A stretch of 64,000 bases of DNA from Rhizobium leguminosarum (GTDB lineage Bacteria; Pseudomonadota; Alphaproteobacteria; Rhizobiales; Rhizobiaceae), in NCBI RefSeq assembly GCF_004123835.1, contig NZ_MZMU01000015.1:62001-126000 (forward strand), written 5' to 3'. Every line of letters starts with the position of its first letter. Position 1 is the stretch's first letter. The notes beneath the pieces were generated by a model, which was given only the letters and a program-made list of their open reading frames with translations, made no database searches and was not told the DNA's origin. Position numbers and translations under genes: made by a program. Below, in pieces: positions 45,150-54,450 of this stretch.

Positions 45150-48100
45150 ATGGCTGATAAACAACTTGCGTATGATACGCGCGGAAAAAACGATCTGTTT
45201 GCCGACGATGATCCGTTGGCAGAACTGGCCCGTATCGTCGGCTTCGAGCCGCGTGTTGCGGCGAATACGGTGACGGAGACCGCACGCCGCGAGCCTGCCC
45301 TCGATCTCGAGGACGAGCTTGGGCGAGAGTTCGACCGCTACGACTCGCCACGTCCGCTTGCAGAGCTCGACCGGCCCGCCGAGCCGATCTCTGATGACCT
45401 CACGCCTGAAGATTACGTCGAGCCCGTTCTCGATGCTTCTTCCGCTGCCGAACATGCGCAGGCCCCCGAGCCGGTTTCGGTTTCCGTCGCCGCCGTTGAG
45501 GCCGAAGAAGCCTTGCCCGCCGCAGGGAATGAGGACGCATCCGCCGCCGACTGGGCGGAGCAGCTTTCCCCCGAGCCCGATGCGTCGGTGCAATCGGCCT
45601 TCGGCGGTGCGCGCGACCTGATCGAGGAGCTTGAGCTGTCGATCGGCACAGCACCGGTCTCTTCGCTGGTGCAGCCCACCAAGGCGCCGCAATGGTCGGC
45701 TGCCAGCATCAGGCTGCCGCTTGCCAATTTCCATGCCCCGAGGCGCGAGGAACCGGTTGTGTTGCCGGAGCCTGTGGCCGAAACGGTCGCCGCACCGGTT
45801 GCTGAAGCGCCATCCGCCGATCTTCCTGTGGTCGAGCCTCAACCTGTCATCGAGCCGCCGGCGCTTGTTGCCGCTGTCGAGCCTTCCGAGGAATTCGAAT
45901 CCGCTTCTCCGTCACTTGGCTTTCCCGCCGAACTCGATCGCCATGATGAGGTGATCGCGCCGGAAGAGACCGCCGAGGCCGAAGAATTCGTCGAAGTCGA
46001 GGAAGAGCTGGAGGATTTCGGTCCCGACGCCGGTTTCGATCTCATCGCCGCCGCCGTCGAAGGCGAGATCCAGGCCGATGCCGCGCTGACCGAGGTCGTG
46101 CCGGATGTTCCGCACACCGCCGGCACATTCGATCTCGATGATCTGCTCGCCGACGTCTCGCGTTATCCGGTGCCGCAACGTGCCAATCCGGCGCCCGTCT
46201 CGCCGCAACCCGCATCGATCGAGGCAGAGCCCGTTTCTGCCGCAGCACCTGTCCAGTCCGAGGTGATCGCGCCCGCACCGGTCGCCGTAGCACCCGTTCG
46301 GCCTGCTCCGATCGAACCGCCTCCGGTCTATGCGGCCGAAGCCGCAAGACCGATCGCGCCGCAGCTTGCCGAGGTCGTTACGCCCCAGCCTGGCGCAGCG
46401 GCATATTCGCCGACGCCGCAGCCGGTACCGGAAGCCGACGACCCCTTCGCCGGCCATGATTTCGAGCTGGATCTTGCCGGTATAGAGCTGGAACTGACCG
46501 ATCTCGATTTCTCCGAGCCGTCCGAGCCAGCACCGCAGCCTGAGCCGCCAGCCCTTGCTCCCCAGCAGGCCGTTGCCGTCGCTCCTCGGCCCGCTCCGGT
46601 TTTTGCTCCTGAACCGCCGGCTCCTGCTTTTGAGCAGGCTGCTGCCGCTCCTGCACGGTCCGCTCCGGCCTTTGTTCCCGAGCCGCAGGCTCAAGCTCCG
46701 GCTCCGGCTCCGGCTTTCAACTGGACGCCTGTCTCCGACTCGACCGAAGACCTGCCATTCGATCCGGCGATGATCTCCGATCCGGAGGATCGTCCCGAGG
46801 CCGTCGACGACATGCACGTGCCGGCGCTGCCACCGGTCGAGCAGCCTGCGCCGGTCGCGAAATCTGCGGATTTCGATTTCGATCTCGACGCTGAGATCGC
46901 CAGCTTCTTTGAACCGGCCAAACCGCGGCAAACGCCGACGCCGGTCCGGGATACGGCCGCCGCTGCTGCAAAGCCGGTCAAGCCCACCATCGCCGATGGT
47001 CTCGATGATTTCGAACGGGCGCTGGAGGAAGATTTCCGCCGCAGCGTGCGCGAGCCGGTCGAGCGCCGCGAGACCTCCGAGGTCCGCATCGAATCGGCAA
47101 GCCAGGCCGCCGATTTCAGCCGCGCTCGGTCGATGCGCCAGCTGCTTGCCGGGGCCGTCGTGCTCGTGGTCTTTGCCGGCGTCGGTTATGGCGTCTATTC
47201 CTCCGTCTGGAACGGCGAGGGGCTCGGCATTGTCGCATCCGGCGAGCCGCGCGTGATCACCGCCGACAAGGAGCCGGTCAAGGTCGTTCCGGAAAATCCT
47301 GGTGGCAAGACCGTGCCGAACCAGGATAAGGCCGTCTACGACCGCGTTGCGGGTTCTGCTGAAGAGCCGAAGCAGAAGGCGCTCGTTTCTTCCGATGAGG
47401 CGCCCGTCGATGTGGTCCAGCGCACGCTGACACCGGAAGCGCTGCCCGAGGACGACGAGAACGCCAGCGTCGACGATCAGGTCACGCCGACCGCGGTCGG
47501 TGAGACGGAGGATCCGCGTCTGCTGCCGAACCAGGACAGCGCCGACAACGCTTCGGCAACCGACACCGACAAGACGCCGTCCGTTTCGCCGCGCAAGGTC
47601 CGCACTATGATCGTCAAGCCTGACGGTACGTTGGTCGCCCGCGAGGAAACGGCGCCCGTCGACGAGCCGACGCCGTCTGCCCGGGCGACACAGTCTGCCC
47701 CGGCGACGCCGTCGGCCCAGCCGATGCCGCCGGCTCAGCCGGCGTTGACGGCTCCGTCGACCCCGTCCGCGCAATCGACCCCGCCTGTACCTCCCGTCGG
47801 TGGAACGGCCGCAAGCTTCCCGGCAAGCGCCGAGGTTGCTTCCGCCGATGCGCGTTCTGCAGCGCCCGTCGAAACTGCGCCGGTACAGCCGCCGCTCGCC
47901 GGCAGTGCCGACGCGCAGGCCGCAAACCCGGCTCCGGTCGCTTCGCCGGTGCGCCCGGTCAAGACCTCGGGGATTGCCGATACCGCTCCCATTCCGACTG
48001 CCCGTCCGGCCGACCAGCCCGTCAACGTCGTCGGCACCGTCACCGAGAAGGGCAATGTCCGCCCGACCGCACAGCAGCCGAAGACGACGGAGGTCGCGGC

Positions 48101-48386
48101 CGCAGCACCAGTCGCCGCAAAGCCGCAGCAGGCCGCATCTGCCGGCGGCTACGGCATCCAGATCGCCTCGTTGCCTTCGGAAGACGAGGCGACCAAATCC
48201 TATGCCAACCTGTCGAAGAAATTCGCCGGCGTGCTTGGCGGCCGCAGTCATGAGATCCGCAGGGCCGATATCGCCGGCAAGGGCACTTTCTACCGTGTCC
48301 GCATTCCGGCTGGTTCCAAGGACGAGGCCGCAGCACTCTGCGAACAGTATCGCGCGGCGGGTGGAAGCTGCCTGATCTCCAGGTAA
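45150..48386 (+). CDS. Large SPOR-domain membrane protein
   Basis: A 1078-aa protein. About 660 residues of acidic, Pro/Ala/Glu/Val-rich disordered sequence come before a single helix (MRQLLAGAVVLVVFAGVGYGVYSSV, about 662-686). A periplasmic Pro/Ala/Thr/Ser-rich linker follows, and a C-terminal SPOR domain (about 1000-1078, GGYGIQIASLPSEDEATKSY ... FYRVRIPAGSKDEAAALCEQYRAAGGSC) that should bind denuded septal peptidoglycan. The topology is cytoplasm-N to periplasm-C. ATG at 45150 is preferred to the TTG at 45132. Between argS and nagZ, a common rhizobial position. Confidence 0.88.
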   Translation: MADKQLAYDTRGKNDLFADDDPLAELARIVGFEPRVAANTVTETARREPALDLEDELGREFDRYDSPRPLAELDRPAEPISDDLTPEDYVEPVLDASSAAEHAQAPEPVSVSVAAVEAEEALPAAGNEDASAADWAEQLSPEPDASVQSAFGGARDLIEELELSIGTAPVSSLVQPTKAPQWSAASIRLPLANFHAPRREEPVVLPEPVAETVAAPVAEAPSADLPVVEPQPVIEPPALVAAVEPSEEFESASPSLGFPAELDRHDEVIAPEETAEAEEFVEVEEELEDFGPDAGFDLIAAAVEGEIQADAALTEVVPDVPHTAGTFDLDDLLADVSRYPVPQRANPAPVSPQPASIEAEPVSAAAPVQSEVIAPAPVAVAPVRPAPIEPPPVYAAEAARPIAPQLAEVVTPQPGAAAYSPTPQPVPEADDPFAGHDFELDLAGIELELTDLDFSEPSEPAPQPEPPALAPQQAVAVAPRPAPVFAPEPPAPAFEQAAAAPARSAPAFVPEPQAQAPAPAPAFNWTPVSDSTEDLPFDPAMISDPEDRPEAVDDMHVPALPPVEQPAPVAKSADFDFDLDAEIASFFEPAKPRQTPTPVRDTAAAAAKPVKPTIADGLDDFERALEEDFRRSVREPVERRETSEVRIESASQAADFSRARSMRQLLAGAVVLVVFAGVGYGVYSSVWNGEGLGIVASGEPRVITADKEPVKVVPENPGGKTVPNQDKAVYDRVAGSAEEPKQKALVSSDEAPVDVVQRTLTPEALPEDDENASVDDQVTPTAVGETEDPRLLPNQDSADNASATDTDKTPSVSPRKVRTMIVKPDGTLVAREETAPVDEPTPSARATQSAPATPSAQPMPPAQPALTAPSTPSAQSTPPVPPVGGTAASFPASAEVASADARSAAPVETAPVQPPLAGSADAQAANPAPVASPVRPVKTSGIADTAPIPTARPADQPVNVVGTVTEKGNVRPTAQQPKTTEVAAAAPVAAKPQQAASAGGYGIQIASLPSEDEATKSYANLSKKFAGVLGGRSHEIRRADIAGKGTFYRVRIPAGSKDEAAALCEQYRAAGGSCLISR

Positions 48387-48405
48387 GATCGCGTCTTTGA
48401 ATAAT

Positions 48406-48443
48406 AAGAGCGGCGGGCCGGATCGGTCCGCCGCTCTTTTTTG
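48406..48443 (+). terminator. Terminator of the SPOR gene
   Basis: Stem AGAGCGGCGG/CCGCCGCTCT with a GCCGGATCGGT loop and T6, 20 bp past the stop codon. Confidence 0.9.
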
Positions 48444-48498
48444 TGCATCGCGCCCGACCTTGCTCGCATCTGGCCGGGCTCCGCTCTAAGATTCTGAC

Positions 48499-49512
48499 AT
48501 GACCGAATCAAAAGCGATGATCCTTGGCTGCAGCGGCCTTGCCCTCACATCCGAAGAGAAAGCATTTTACCAGGGCGAGCGACCCTGGGGCTTCATCCTC
48601 TTCGGGCGCAACATCTCCGAAGCACGGCAGATCGCCGATCTCGTCGTCGAACTGCGCGACAGCGTCGGCTGGCATGCGCCGGTGCTGATCGACCAGGAGG
48701 GTGGCCGCGTCCAGCGCATCCGCCCACCCGTTCTGGCGCGTTATCCGTCCGGCCAGTCGCTCGGCGATCTCTATCGCCGCGATCGCGCACTCGGCCTGCG
48801 CGCCGCCTGGCTGATGTCGCGGCTGCACGCCTTCGACCTTTCGAGCCTCGGCATCGATGTCGATTGCCTGCCGGTGCTCGATGTGCCAGTCGAGGGCAGC
48901 AGCAACGTCATCGGCGACCGCGCCTATGACGGCGATCCGGAGACCGTCATTGCGATGGGAAGAGCGGCTGCCGAGGGGCTGAAGGCCGGCGGCCTCTTGC
49001 CTGTGATGAAGCATATGCCCGGCCACGGTCGCGGCTTTGCCGATTCACATCTGGAGCTGCCTGTCGTCACCGTCTCGCGCGATGAACTGGAGCTCCATGA
49101 TTTTCCGCCCTTTGTCGCGATGAAGGACGAGTTGATGGCCATGACCTGCCACGTCGTTTTCGCCGCCATCGACCCGGAGAATCCGGCGACGACCTCGCGC
49201 AAGGTGATCGACGGCATCATCCGCGAGCACATCGGCTTTAACGGTCTGCTGCTCTCCGACGACAGCTCGATGAACGCTCTTTCCGGTACGATCGGTGAAC
49301 GTGCGGCGAATATCATTGCAGGCGGATGCGATATCGTGCTGCATTGCAATGGCAATATGGACGAGATGCGGGAGGTTGTGGCAAATGTTCCGCCGCTCGC
49401 CGGCATATCGCTTGCCCGCGCAAAATCGGTGGAAGCGGGCTTCGCGGCGCCGGATACCGCCGATGAAGCTGAATTGAGGGCGGAATTCGAGGCGATGTTT
49501 GCGACGGTTTGA
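48499..49512 (+). CDS. nagZ: Beta-N-acetylhexosaminidase
   Basis: A 337-aa glycoside hydrolase family 3 enzyme of peptidoglycan recycling. Conserved segments: DQEGGRVQRIRPP, KHMPGHGRGFADSHLELP (acid/base His-Asp dyad region) and LLLSDDSSMNAL (catalytic Asp region). It removes GlcNAc from anhydro-muropeptides in the cytoplasm. It heads a unit that continues with scpA, 18 bp downstream. Confidence 0.95.
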   Translation: MTESKAMILGCSGLALTSEEKAFYQGERPWGFILFGRNISEARQIADLVVELRDSVGWHAPVLIDQEGGRVQRIRPPVLARYPSGQSLGDLYRRDRALGLRAAWLMSRLHAFDLSSLGIDVDCLPVLDVPVEGSSNVIGDRAYDGDPETVIAMGRAAAEGLKAGGLLPVMKHMPGHGRGFADSHLELPVVTVSRDELELHDFPPFVAMKDELMAMTCHVVFAAIDPENPATTSRKVIDGIIREHIGFNGLLLSDDSSMNALSGTIGERAANIIAGGCDIVLHCNGNMDEMREVVANVPPLAGISLARAKSVEAGFAAPDTADEAELRAEFEAMFATV

Positions 49513-49530
49513 TCGTAAGGGAGCAGCTAG

Positions 49531-50388
49531 GTGAACACGGTCAAGGGCACGGAACGTCCGCAGGCGGCAACGCCGATGGACAAGCTGTGGCAGGATAACG
49601 GTGCCGAGCGCGCCAGCCACGAGCCGGCGCTGGTGATCGACGTTGCCGGCTTCGAAGGTCCGCTCGACCTGTTGCTCTATCTCGCCCGCAACCAGAAGGT
49701 CGATTTGTCGCGCATTTCGGTGCTGGCGCTCGCCGAGCAATATCTGCTGTTCATCGAAAGCGCCCGGCGTATCCGGATCGAGCTTGCCGCCGATTACCTC
49801 GTCATGGCAGCCTGGCTTGCCTATCTCAAGTCGAAGCTGCTCATTCCCCAGCAGGTCAAGGATGACGGCCCTTCCGGCGAGGAGCTGGCGGCAACGCTCG
49901 CCTTCCGCCTGAAACGCCTCGAAGCCATGCGCCAGGCGGCAGACGGCCTCGTCAACCGCAATCGCCTCGGCCGCGATATCTTCGTGCGCGGCGCGCCGGA
50001 GCATATTCCCGACCGCCAGCAATCCGCTTATGCGGCGAGCCTTTACGATCTCCTGACCGCCTATGCGGCGCTCCGCCAGCGCCATGCCGTCACCCAGGTG
50101 ACGATCGAGCGGCGCACCGTCTGGTCGCTGACCGATGCCCGCGAACTGTTGACCCAGATGATCGGCGAGGTCGCTGACTGGACGGCGATGGAACATTATC
50201 TGCTGCGTTATCTCTCAGCGCCCGAAGAGCGCGTCACGGCAATCGCCAGCGCCTTTGCCGCCTCGCTGGAGCTGGTGCGCGAGGGCAAGCTCGAACTCCG
50301 CCAGGATGGCGCCTTTCAGCCGATATACATGCGCCGCGGTCCGAAACATGCCACGCTGCAGGTGGTCGAACAGGAGCGGCCGGCTTGA
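49531..50388 (+). CDS. scpA: Segregation and condensation protein A
   Basis: A 285-aa kleisin subunit of the SMC-ScpAB condensin. The N-terminal SMC-neck binding region reads FEGPLDLLLYLARNQKVDLSRISV, the winged-helix C-terminus ends near EQERPA, and DYLVMAAWLAYLKSKLLIP is characteristic. GTG start at 49531 with AGGGAG upstream. The stop overlaps the scpB start codon. Confidence 0.95.
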   Translation: MNTVKGTERPQAATPMDKLWQDNGAERASHEPALVIDVAGFEGPLDLLLYLARNQKVDLSRISVLALAEQYLLFIESARRIRIELAADYLVMAAWLAYLKSKLLIPQQVKDDGPSGEELAATLAFRLKRLEAMRQAADGLVNRNRLGRDIFVRGAPEHIPDRQQSAYAASLYDLLTAYAALRQRHAVTQVTIERRTVWSLTDARELLTQMIGEVADWTAMEHYLLRYLSAPEERVTAIASAFAASLELVREGKLELRQDGAFQPIYMRRGPKHATLQVVEQERPA

Positions 50389-51101
50389 TCGATCCGAGGA
50401 GCGAAGAGGGTTTTGAAGGCAATTTCGAAGACAGGAGCCGCGACCTGCAGGCTGAGATCGAGGCCGAGCGCATCGCCGAGGCGCTGGTCTTCGCCTCCTC
50501 GCAGCCGGTCTCCGAAGGCTTCCTCGCCGAACGCCTGCCTGAGAAGACCGACGTGCATTCGATCATGCTGCGCCTGAAGGAGCAATATGCGCCGCGGGGC
50601 GTCAATCTTGTGCAGGTCGAAGGCGCCTGGGCCTTCCGCACCGCCGCCGACCTGTCCTTCGTCATCCGCCGTGATGACAACGAGGTGAAGAAGCTTTCGC
50701 GTGCCGCACTGGAAGTGCTGGCGATCATCGCTTATCACCAGCCGGTGACGCGTGCCGAAATCGAGGATATCCGCGGCGTCCAGACCTCACGCGGCACGCT
50801 CGACGTGCTGATGGAAGCTGGCTGGGTGCGGTTTCGTGGTCGCCGGCGCACACCGGGCCGGCCGGTGACATTGGGCACGACACGCGATTTCCTCGACCAT
50901 TTCGGTCTCGAAGAGCTGCGTGACCTGCCCGGTCTCGAAGAGTTGAAGGGAGCGGGCTTGCTGTCGGGCCGCATTCCGGCGAACTTCAACATTCCCTCGC
51001 CGTTGATGAACGACGAACTGACCGAGGACGAAGACCCGATCACCCAGATGGACCTCGAGGAACTGGGGTTGTTGGCGCCGCGCGGCACCTCTGAAGATTG
51101 A
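50385..51101 (+). CDS. scpB: Segregation and condensation protein B
   Basis: A 238-aa ScpB. Two winged-helix domains; LSRAALEVLAIIAYHQPVTRAEIEDIRGV is the diagnostic segment, followed by RRRTPGRPVTLGTTRDFLDHFGLEELRDLPGLEEL. It would start at TTG 50385, overlapping the scpA stop (TTGATC). An acidic C-terminal tail (ELTEDEDPITQMDLEELG) is typical of alphaproteobacteria. Works with SMC and ScpA in chromosome segregation. Confidence 0.93.
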   Translation: MIDPRSEEGFEGNFEDRSRDLQAEIEAERIAEALVFASSQPVSEGFLAERLPEKTDVHSIMLRLKEQYAPRGVNLVQVEGAWAFRTAADLSFVIRRDDNEVKKLSRAALEVLAIIAYHQPVTRAEIEDIRGVQTSRGTLDVLMEAGWVRFRGRRRTPGRPVTLGTTRDFLDHFGLEELRDLPGLEELKGAGLLSGRIPANFNIPSPLMNDELTEDEDPITQMDLEELGLLAPRGTSED

Positions 51102-51283
51102 GGGGCTTGCGTCTTGCTTTTGCCATGCATGGCGAAAACAATGGAGCCAGCACTTTTCGATGGGTCAACGGCTTGTCACAAAGGGCGATACCGTGACATT
51201 AAGCTCAATCCAAAGGGCTTGATGTTGGAAACGGTGTCGGAAATCCTTACATCGTGGGAACATAGAAACAGGGAGTTAGCGTA

Positions 51284-51475
51284 ATGGGTGGTTTTAGCAT
51301 GTGGCACTGGTTGATCGTTCTGGTCATCGTGCTGTTGTTGTTCGGTCGCGGCAAGATCCCGGAACTGATGGGCGACGTTGCCAAGGGCATCAAGAGCTTC
51401 AAGAAGGGCATGACGGACGAAGACGCGCCGGACACGGCAAAGACCGTCGATCACAAGGCCGACGAAACGAAGTAA
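51284..51475 (+). CDS. tatA: Sec-independent translocase subunit TatA
   Basis: A 63-aa TatA: one N-terminal helix (WHWLIVLVIVLLLFGRGKIPELMGDVAKGIKSFKKGM) with the FGRGKIPELMG hinge and amphipathic helix, then an acidic tail. It forms the pore complex for folded proteins such as the Tat-signal TRAP binding protein at 9424. Preceded by about 180 bp holding the likely promoter; GGGAG precedes the ATG by 8 bp. Confidence 0.97.
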   Translation: MGGFSMWHWLIVLVIVLLLFGRGKIPELMGDVAKGIKSFKKGMTDEDAPDTAKTVDHKADETK

Positions 51476-51526
51476 TCAAGTCCGGGAAAAAGCGTAGCCC
51501 CCGCGCTTCCCGTCCAGGAGCCTTGC

Positions 51527-52138
51527 ATGTTCGATATTGGCTGGACCGAGCTTTTGGTCATCGCGGTCGTACTGATCGTGGTCGTCGGTCCCAAGGATTT
51601 GCCGCCGATGCTGCGCGCTTTCGGCAAGATGACGCAGCGTGCCCGTAAGGTTGCGGGTGATTTCCGTGCGCAGTTCGATGAAGCGTTGCGCGAAGCCGAG
51701 CTTGACGATGTCCGCCAGACGATCAGCGACGCCCAGAAGCTCAACCCGGTCAACAGCCTGCGCGAGGCGATGAACCCGCTCCGCCAGATGGGCAACGAGA
51801 TCAAGGCCGACCTGCAGAAGGCGACCACAGTCACGGAAAACAAGACCGAGGTGCCTCCAGATGCTGTCGCAGCCCCGACGCCGTCGATGAGCTTGCCGGA
51901 AACGCCGCCATTGGTAACGACACCTGCGCCGTCGGAACCGGTCGCCGCAGCGATTGTGCAAGCCGATACGGTTGCCGCCAAGCCGAAGGCCGTGCGCAAG
52001 CCGCGCGTCAAGCCTGCCGACAAAGTCGATGCTGCGGCCGCCGTTGCCGTGCCTGTGGAAAAGCCGAAACGCACGACGGCAGTCAGGAAGCCTGCAACGC
52101 CGAAGAAGCCTGCGCAGACAAGGAAGGACGAGGCATGA
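51527..52138 (+). CDS. tatB: Sec-independent translocase subunit TatB
   Basis: A 203-aa TatB. N-terminal helix and hinge MFDIGWTELLVIAVVLIVVVGPKDLPPMLRAFGK, amphipathic helix, then a long Ala/Pro/Lys-rich tail. The latter half is typical of the long alphaproteobacterial TatB. Its stop overlaps the tatC start by 4 bp. Confidence 0.97.
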   Translation: MFDIGWTELLVIAVVLIVVVGPKDLPPMLRAFGKMTQRARKVAGDFRAQFDEALREAELDDVRQTISDAQKLNPVNSLREAMNPLRQMGNEIKADLQKATTVTENKTEVPPDAVAAPTPSMSLPETPPLVTTPAPSEPVAAAIVQADTVAAKPKAVRKPRVKPADKVDAAAAVAVPVEKPKRTTAVRKPATPKKPAQTRKDEA

Positions 52139-52962
52139 GCGGTGATATCGAAGACAAGCCGCAGCCGTTGATCGAGCACCTGATGGAGCTGCGCACGCGG
52201 CTGATGTGGTCGATCGGCGCGTTTTTCGTCGCCTTCATCGCATGCTTCTTTTTTGCCAAGAATCTCTTCAATTATCTGGTCATCCCATACAAGACAGCGG
52301 TCCAGTGGGCTAATCTCGACGTCGAGAAGGCCCAGCTCATCTACACCGCGCCGCAGGAATTCTTCTTCACCCAGGTCAAGGTGGCGATGTTCGGCGGCCT
52401 TGTGGTCGCTTTCCCGATCATCGCCGCCCAGGTCTATAAGTTCGTGGCGCCTGGCCTCTACAAGAACGAGCGTCAGGCTTTCCTGCCGTTCCTGATCGCC
52501 TCGCCGGTCCTGTTCCTGATGGGCGGCGCGCTCGTCTATTTCTTCTTCACGCCGATGGTCATGTGGTTCTTCCTGTCGATGCAGCAGGCGCCCGGTCATG
52601 ACGAGATAGCAATCTCGCTGATGCCGAAGGTCTCGGAATATCTGAGCCTGATCATGACGCTGGTCTTCTCCTTCGGCCTCGTCTTCCAGCTGCCTGTCAT
52701 CACCACGTTGCTCGCCCGTGTCGGTCTTCTGACGTCGCAGTGGCTCGCCGAAAAGCGCAAATTTGCCATCGTCCTCGCCTTCGTCGTCGCCGCCGTGCTG
52801 ACGCCGCCGGACCCGATGTCCCAGATCGGCCTTGCGATACCGACGATCATTCTCTACGAGATTTCCATCTATGCGGCGCGACTCGTGGAGCGCCAGCGTG
52901 CCCGGCAGGCGGTCGAAAAGGAAACCGGATCCGCAGACGTTGCCAAGACGGACAGCGTCTGA
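52135..52962 (+). CDS. tatC: Sec-independent translocase subunit TatC
   Basis: A 275-aa TatC with six helices and conserved EDKPQPLIEHLMELRTRL N-terminus, the region contacting twin-arginine signals, and FFTQVKVAMFGGLVVAFPII; the later helices include FGLVFQLPVITTLLARVGL and LTPPDPMSQIGLAIPTIILYE. Receptor for Tat signals with TatB. The operon tatABC is intact. Confidence 0.97.
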   Translation: MSGDIEDKPQPLIEHLMELRTRLMWSIGAFFVAFIACFFFAKNLFNYLVIPYKTAVQWANLDVEKAQLIYTAPQEFFFTQVKVAMFGGLVVAFPIIAAQVYKFVAPGLYKNERQAFLPFLIASPVLFLMGGALVYFFFTPMVMWFFLSMQQAPGHDEIAISLMPKVSEYLSLIMTLVFSFGLVFQLPVITTLLARVGLLTSQWLAEKRKFAIVLAFVVAAVLTPPDPMSQIGLAIPTIILYEISIYAARLVERQRARQAVEKETGSADVAKTDSV

Positions 52963-53000
52963 GCTGCGATCAGGAAATCTCTTCATGAACGCCGTCGACT

Positions 53001-53101
53001 GCATAGTCCCTAAATCCGAAACGGTTTAAGGAATTAGGCAGCAATTCAAAGTGTTGCGGTGTCCTTTGCGCGTCTGAAAAGACAGGGCGGCGCTGTAACA
53101 T
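53001..53101. repeat. Rhizobial intergenic repeat (second family)
   Basis: Two palindrome-like modules between tatC and serS. The first is CATAGTCCCTAAATCC...GGTTTAAGGAATTAGGC. The second runs from GTTGCGGTGTCC through GCGCGTCTGAAAAGAC to GGCGCTGTAAC. I recognise the combination from many rhizobial intergenic regions ("CTACAGCG...CGCTGTAG" type); unlike the 41.3-kb family it is not repeated in this window. Arms are imperfect. Confidence 0.6.
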
Positions 53102-53162
53102 CCGGTCGAGGCCCGATCAGGCTTTGGCCGGGCCACCTCTGTTGCAACGACCTGGAACGACG

Positions 53163-54446
53163 ATGCTCGATATCAAATGGATCCGTGAGAATCCCGAAGC
53201 GCTCGATGCCGCCCTAGCCAAGCGCGGCGCAGAGCCTCTGGCCCAAAGCCTTGTCGCTCTCGATGAAAAGCGCCGCTCCGCCGTGCAGAAGGCGCAGGAC
53301 TTGCTGTCCCGCCGCAACCTCGCCTCCAAGGAGATTGGCGCGGCGATGGCCCAGAAGAACGGCGAGCTGGCCGAGAAGCTGAAGGCGGCGGTCTCTGAAC
53401 TCAAGACCCTGCTGCCGGCGATCGAGGAAGAGGACCGGCAACTGACGGCCGAACTCAACGACGCGCTCTCGCGCATCCCGAACATCCCCTTCGATGACGT
53501 CCCGGTCGGCAAGGACGAGCATGACAATGTCGTCACCCGCACGGTCGGCGAAAAGCCGCGCTGGAACCACGTACCGAAGGAGCATTTCGAAATTGGTGAA
53601 GCGCTCGGCTATATGGATTTCGAGCGCGCCGCCAAGCTCTCCGGCTCGCGCTTCACGGTTCTGACCGGTCCGCTCGCCAGGCTCGAGCGCGCGCTTGGCC
53701 AGTTCATGATCGATCTCCACACCAGTGAGCACGGCTATACCGAAGTCAGCTCGCCCTTAATGGTGCGCGACGAGGCCGTTTATGGCACCGCCCAGCTGCC
53801 GAAATTCGCCGAGGATCTCTTCAGGACGACGGATGGCCGCTGGCTGATCCCCACGGCCGAAGTGACGCTGACCAATCTGGTGCGCGAGGAGATCCTCGAT
53901 CAGGAGAAGCTGCCGCTCCGCTTCACCGCATTGACGCCGTCCTTCCGTTCGGAAGCAGGCTCCGCCGGTCGCGATACGCGCGGCATGCTGCGCCAGCATC
54001 AGTTCTGGAAATGCGAGCTCGTCTCGATCACCGATGCCGAGAGCGCCGTTGCCGAGCATGAACGCATGACCGCCTGCGCCGAGGAAGTGCTGAAGCGCCT
54101 CGGCCTGCATTTCCGCACCATGACGCTTTGCACCGGCGACATGGGCTTCGGCTCGCGCAAGACTTACGATCTCGAAGTCTGGCTGCCGGGACAGAATGCC
54201 TTCCGTGAAATCTCTTCCTGCTCGGTCTGTGGCGACTTTCAGGGCCGGCGGATGAACGCGCGCTACCGCGGCAAGGATGACAAGAGCAACAGGTTCGTCC
54301 ACACGCTGAACGGTTCCGGCACGGCGGTCGGCCGCTGCCTGATCGCCGTCCTTGAAAATTATCTGAACGAGGACGGTTCGGTCACGATTCCGGACGTTTT
54401 GCTGCCTTATATGGGCGGATTGACCAAGATCGAACGGGCGGCTTGA
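53163..54446 (+). CDS. serS: Seryl-tRNA synthetase
   Basis: A 427-aa class II synthetase. An N-terminal antiparallel coiled coil (about 30-100) precedes the catalytic core with motif 2 (TPSFRSEAGSAGRDTRGMLRQHQFWK) and motif 3 (NGSGTAVGRCLIAVLENY). The start MLDIKWIREN at 53163 is canonical; the ORF extends upstream without support. Followed by surE, 4 bp apart. Confidence 0.97.
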   Translation: MLDIKWIRENPEALDAALAKRGAEPLAQSLVALDEKRRSAVQKAQDLLSRRNLASKEIGAAMAQKNGELAEKLKAAVSELKTLLPAIEEEDRQLTAELNDALSRIPNIPFDDVPVGKDEHDNVVTRTVGEKPRWNHVPKEHFEIGEALGYMDFERAAKLSGSRFTVLTGPLARLERALGQFMIDLHTSEHGYTEVSSPLMVRDEAVYGTAQLPKFAEDLFRTTDGRWLIPTAEVTLTNLVREEILDQEKLPLRFTALTPSFRSEAGSAGRDTRGMLRQHQFWKCELVSITDAESAVAEHERMTACAEEVLKRLGLHFRTMTLCTGDMGFGSRKTYDLEVWLPGQNAFREISSCSVCGDFQGRRMNARYRGKDDKSNRFVHTLNGSGTAVGRCLIAVLENYLNEDGSVTIPDVLLPYMGGLTKIERAA

Positions 54447-54450
54447 GGCG

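Noticed and set aside
45912..48251. 779-codon minus-strand open frame across the SPOR gene
   Set aside because: Arg/Gly/Asp-rich shadow of the repetitive, GC-rich Pro/Ala coding sequence.
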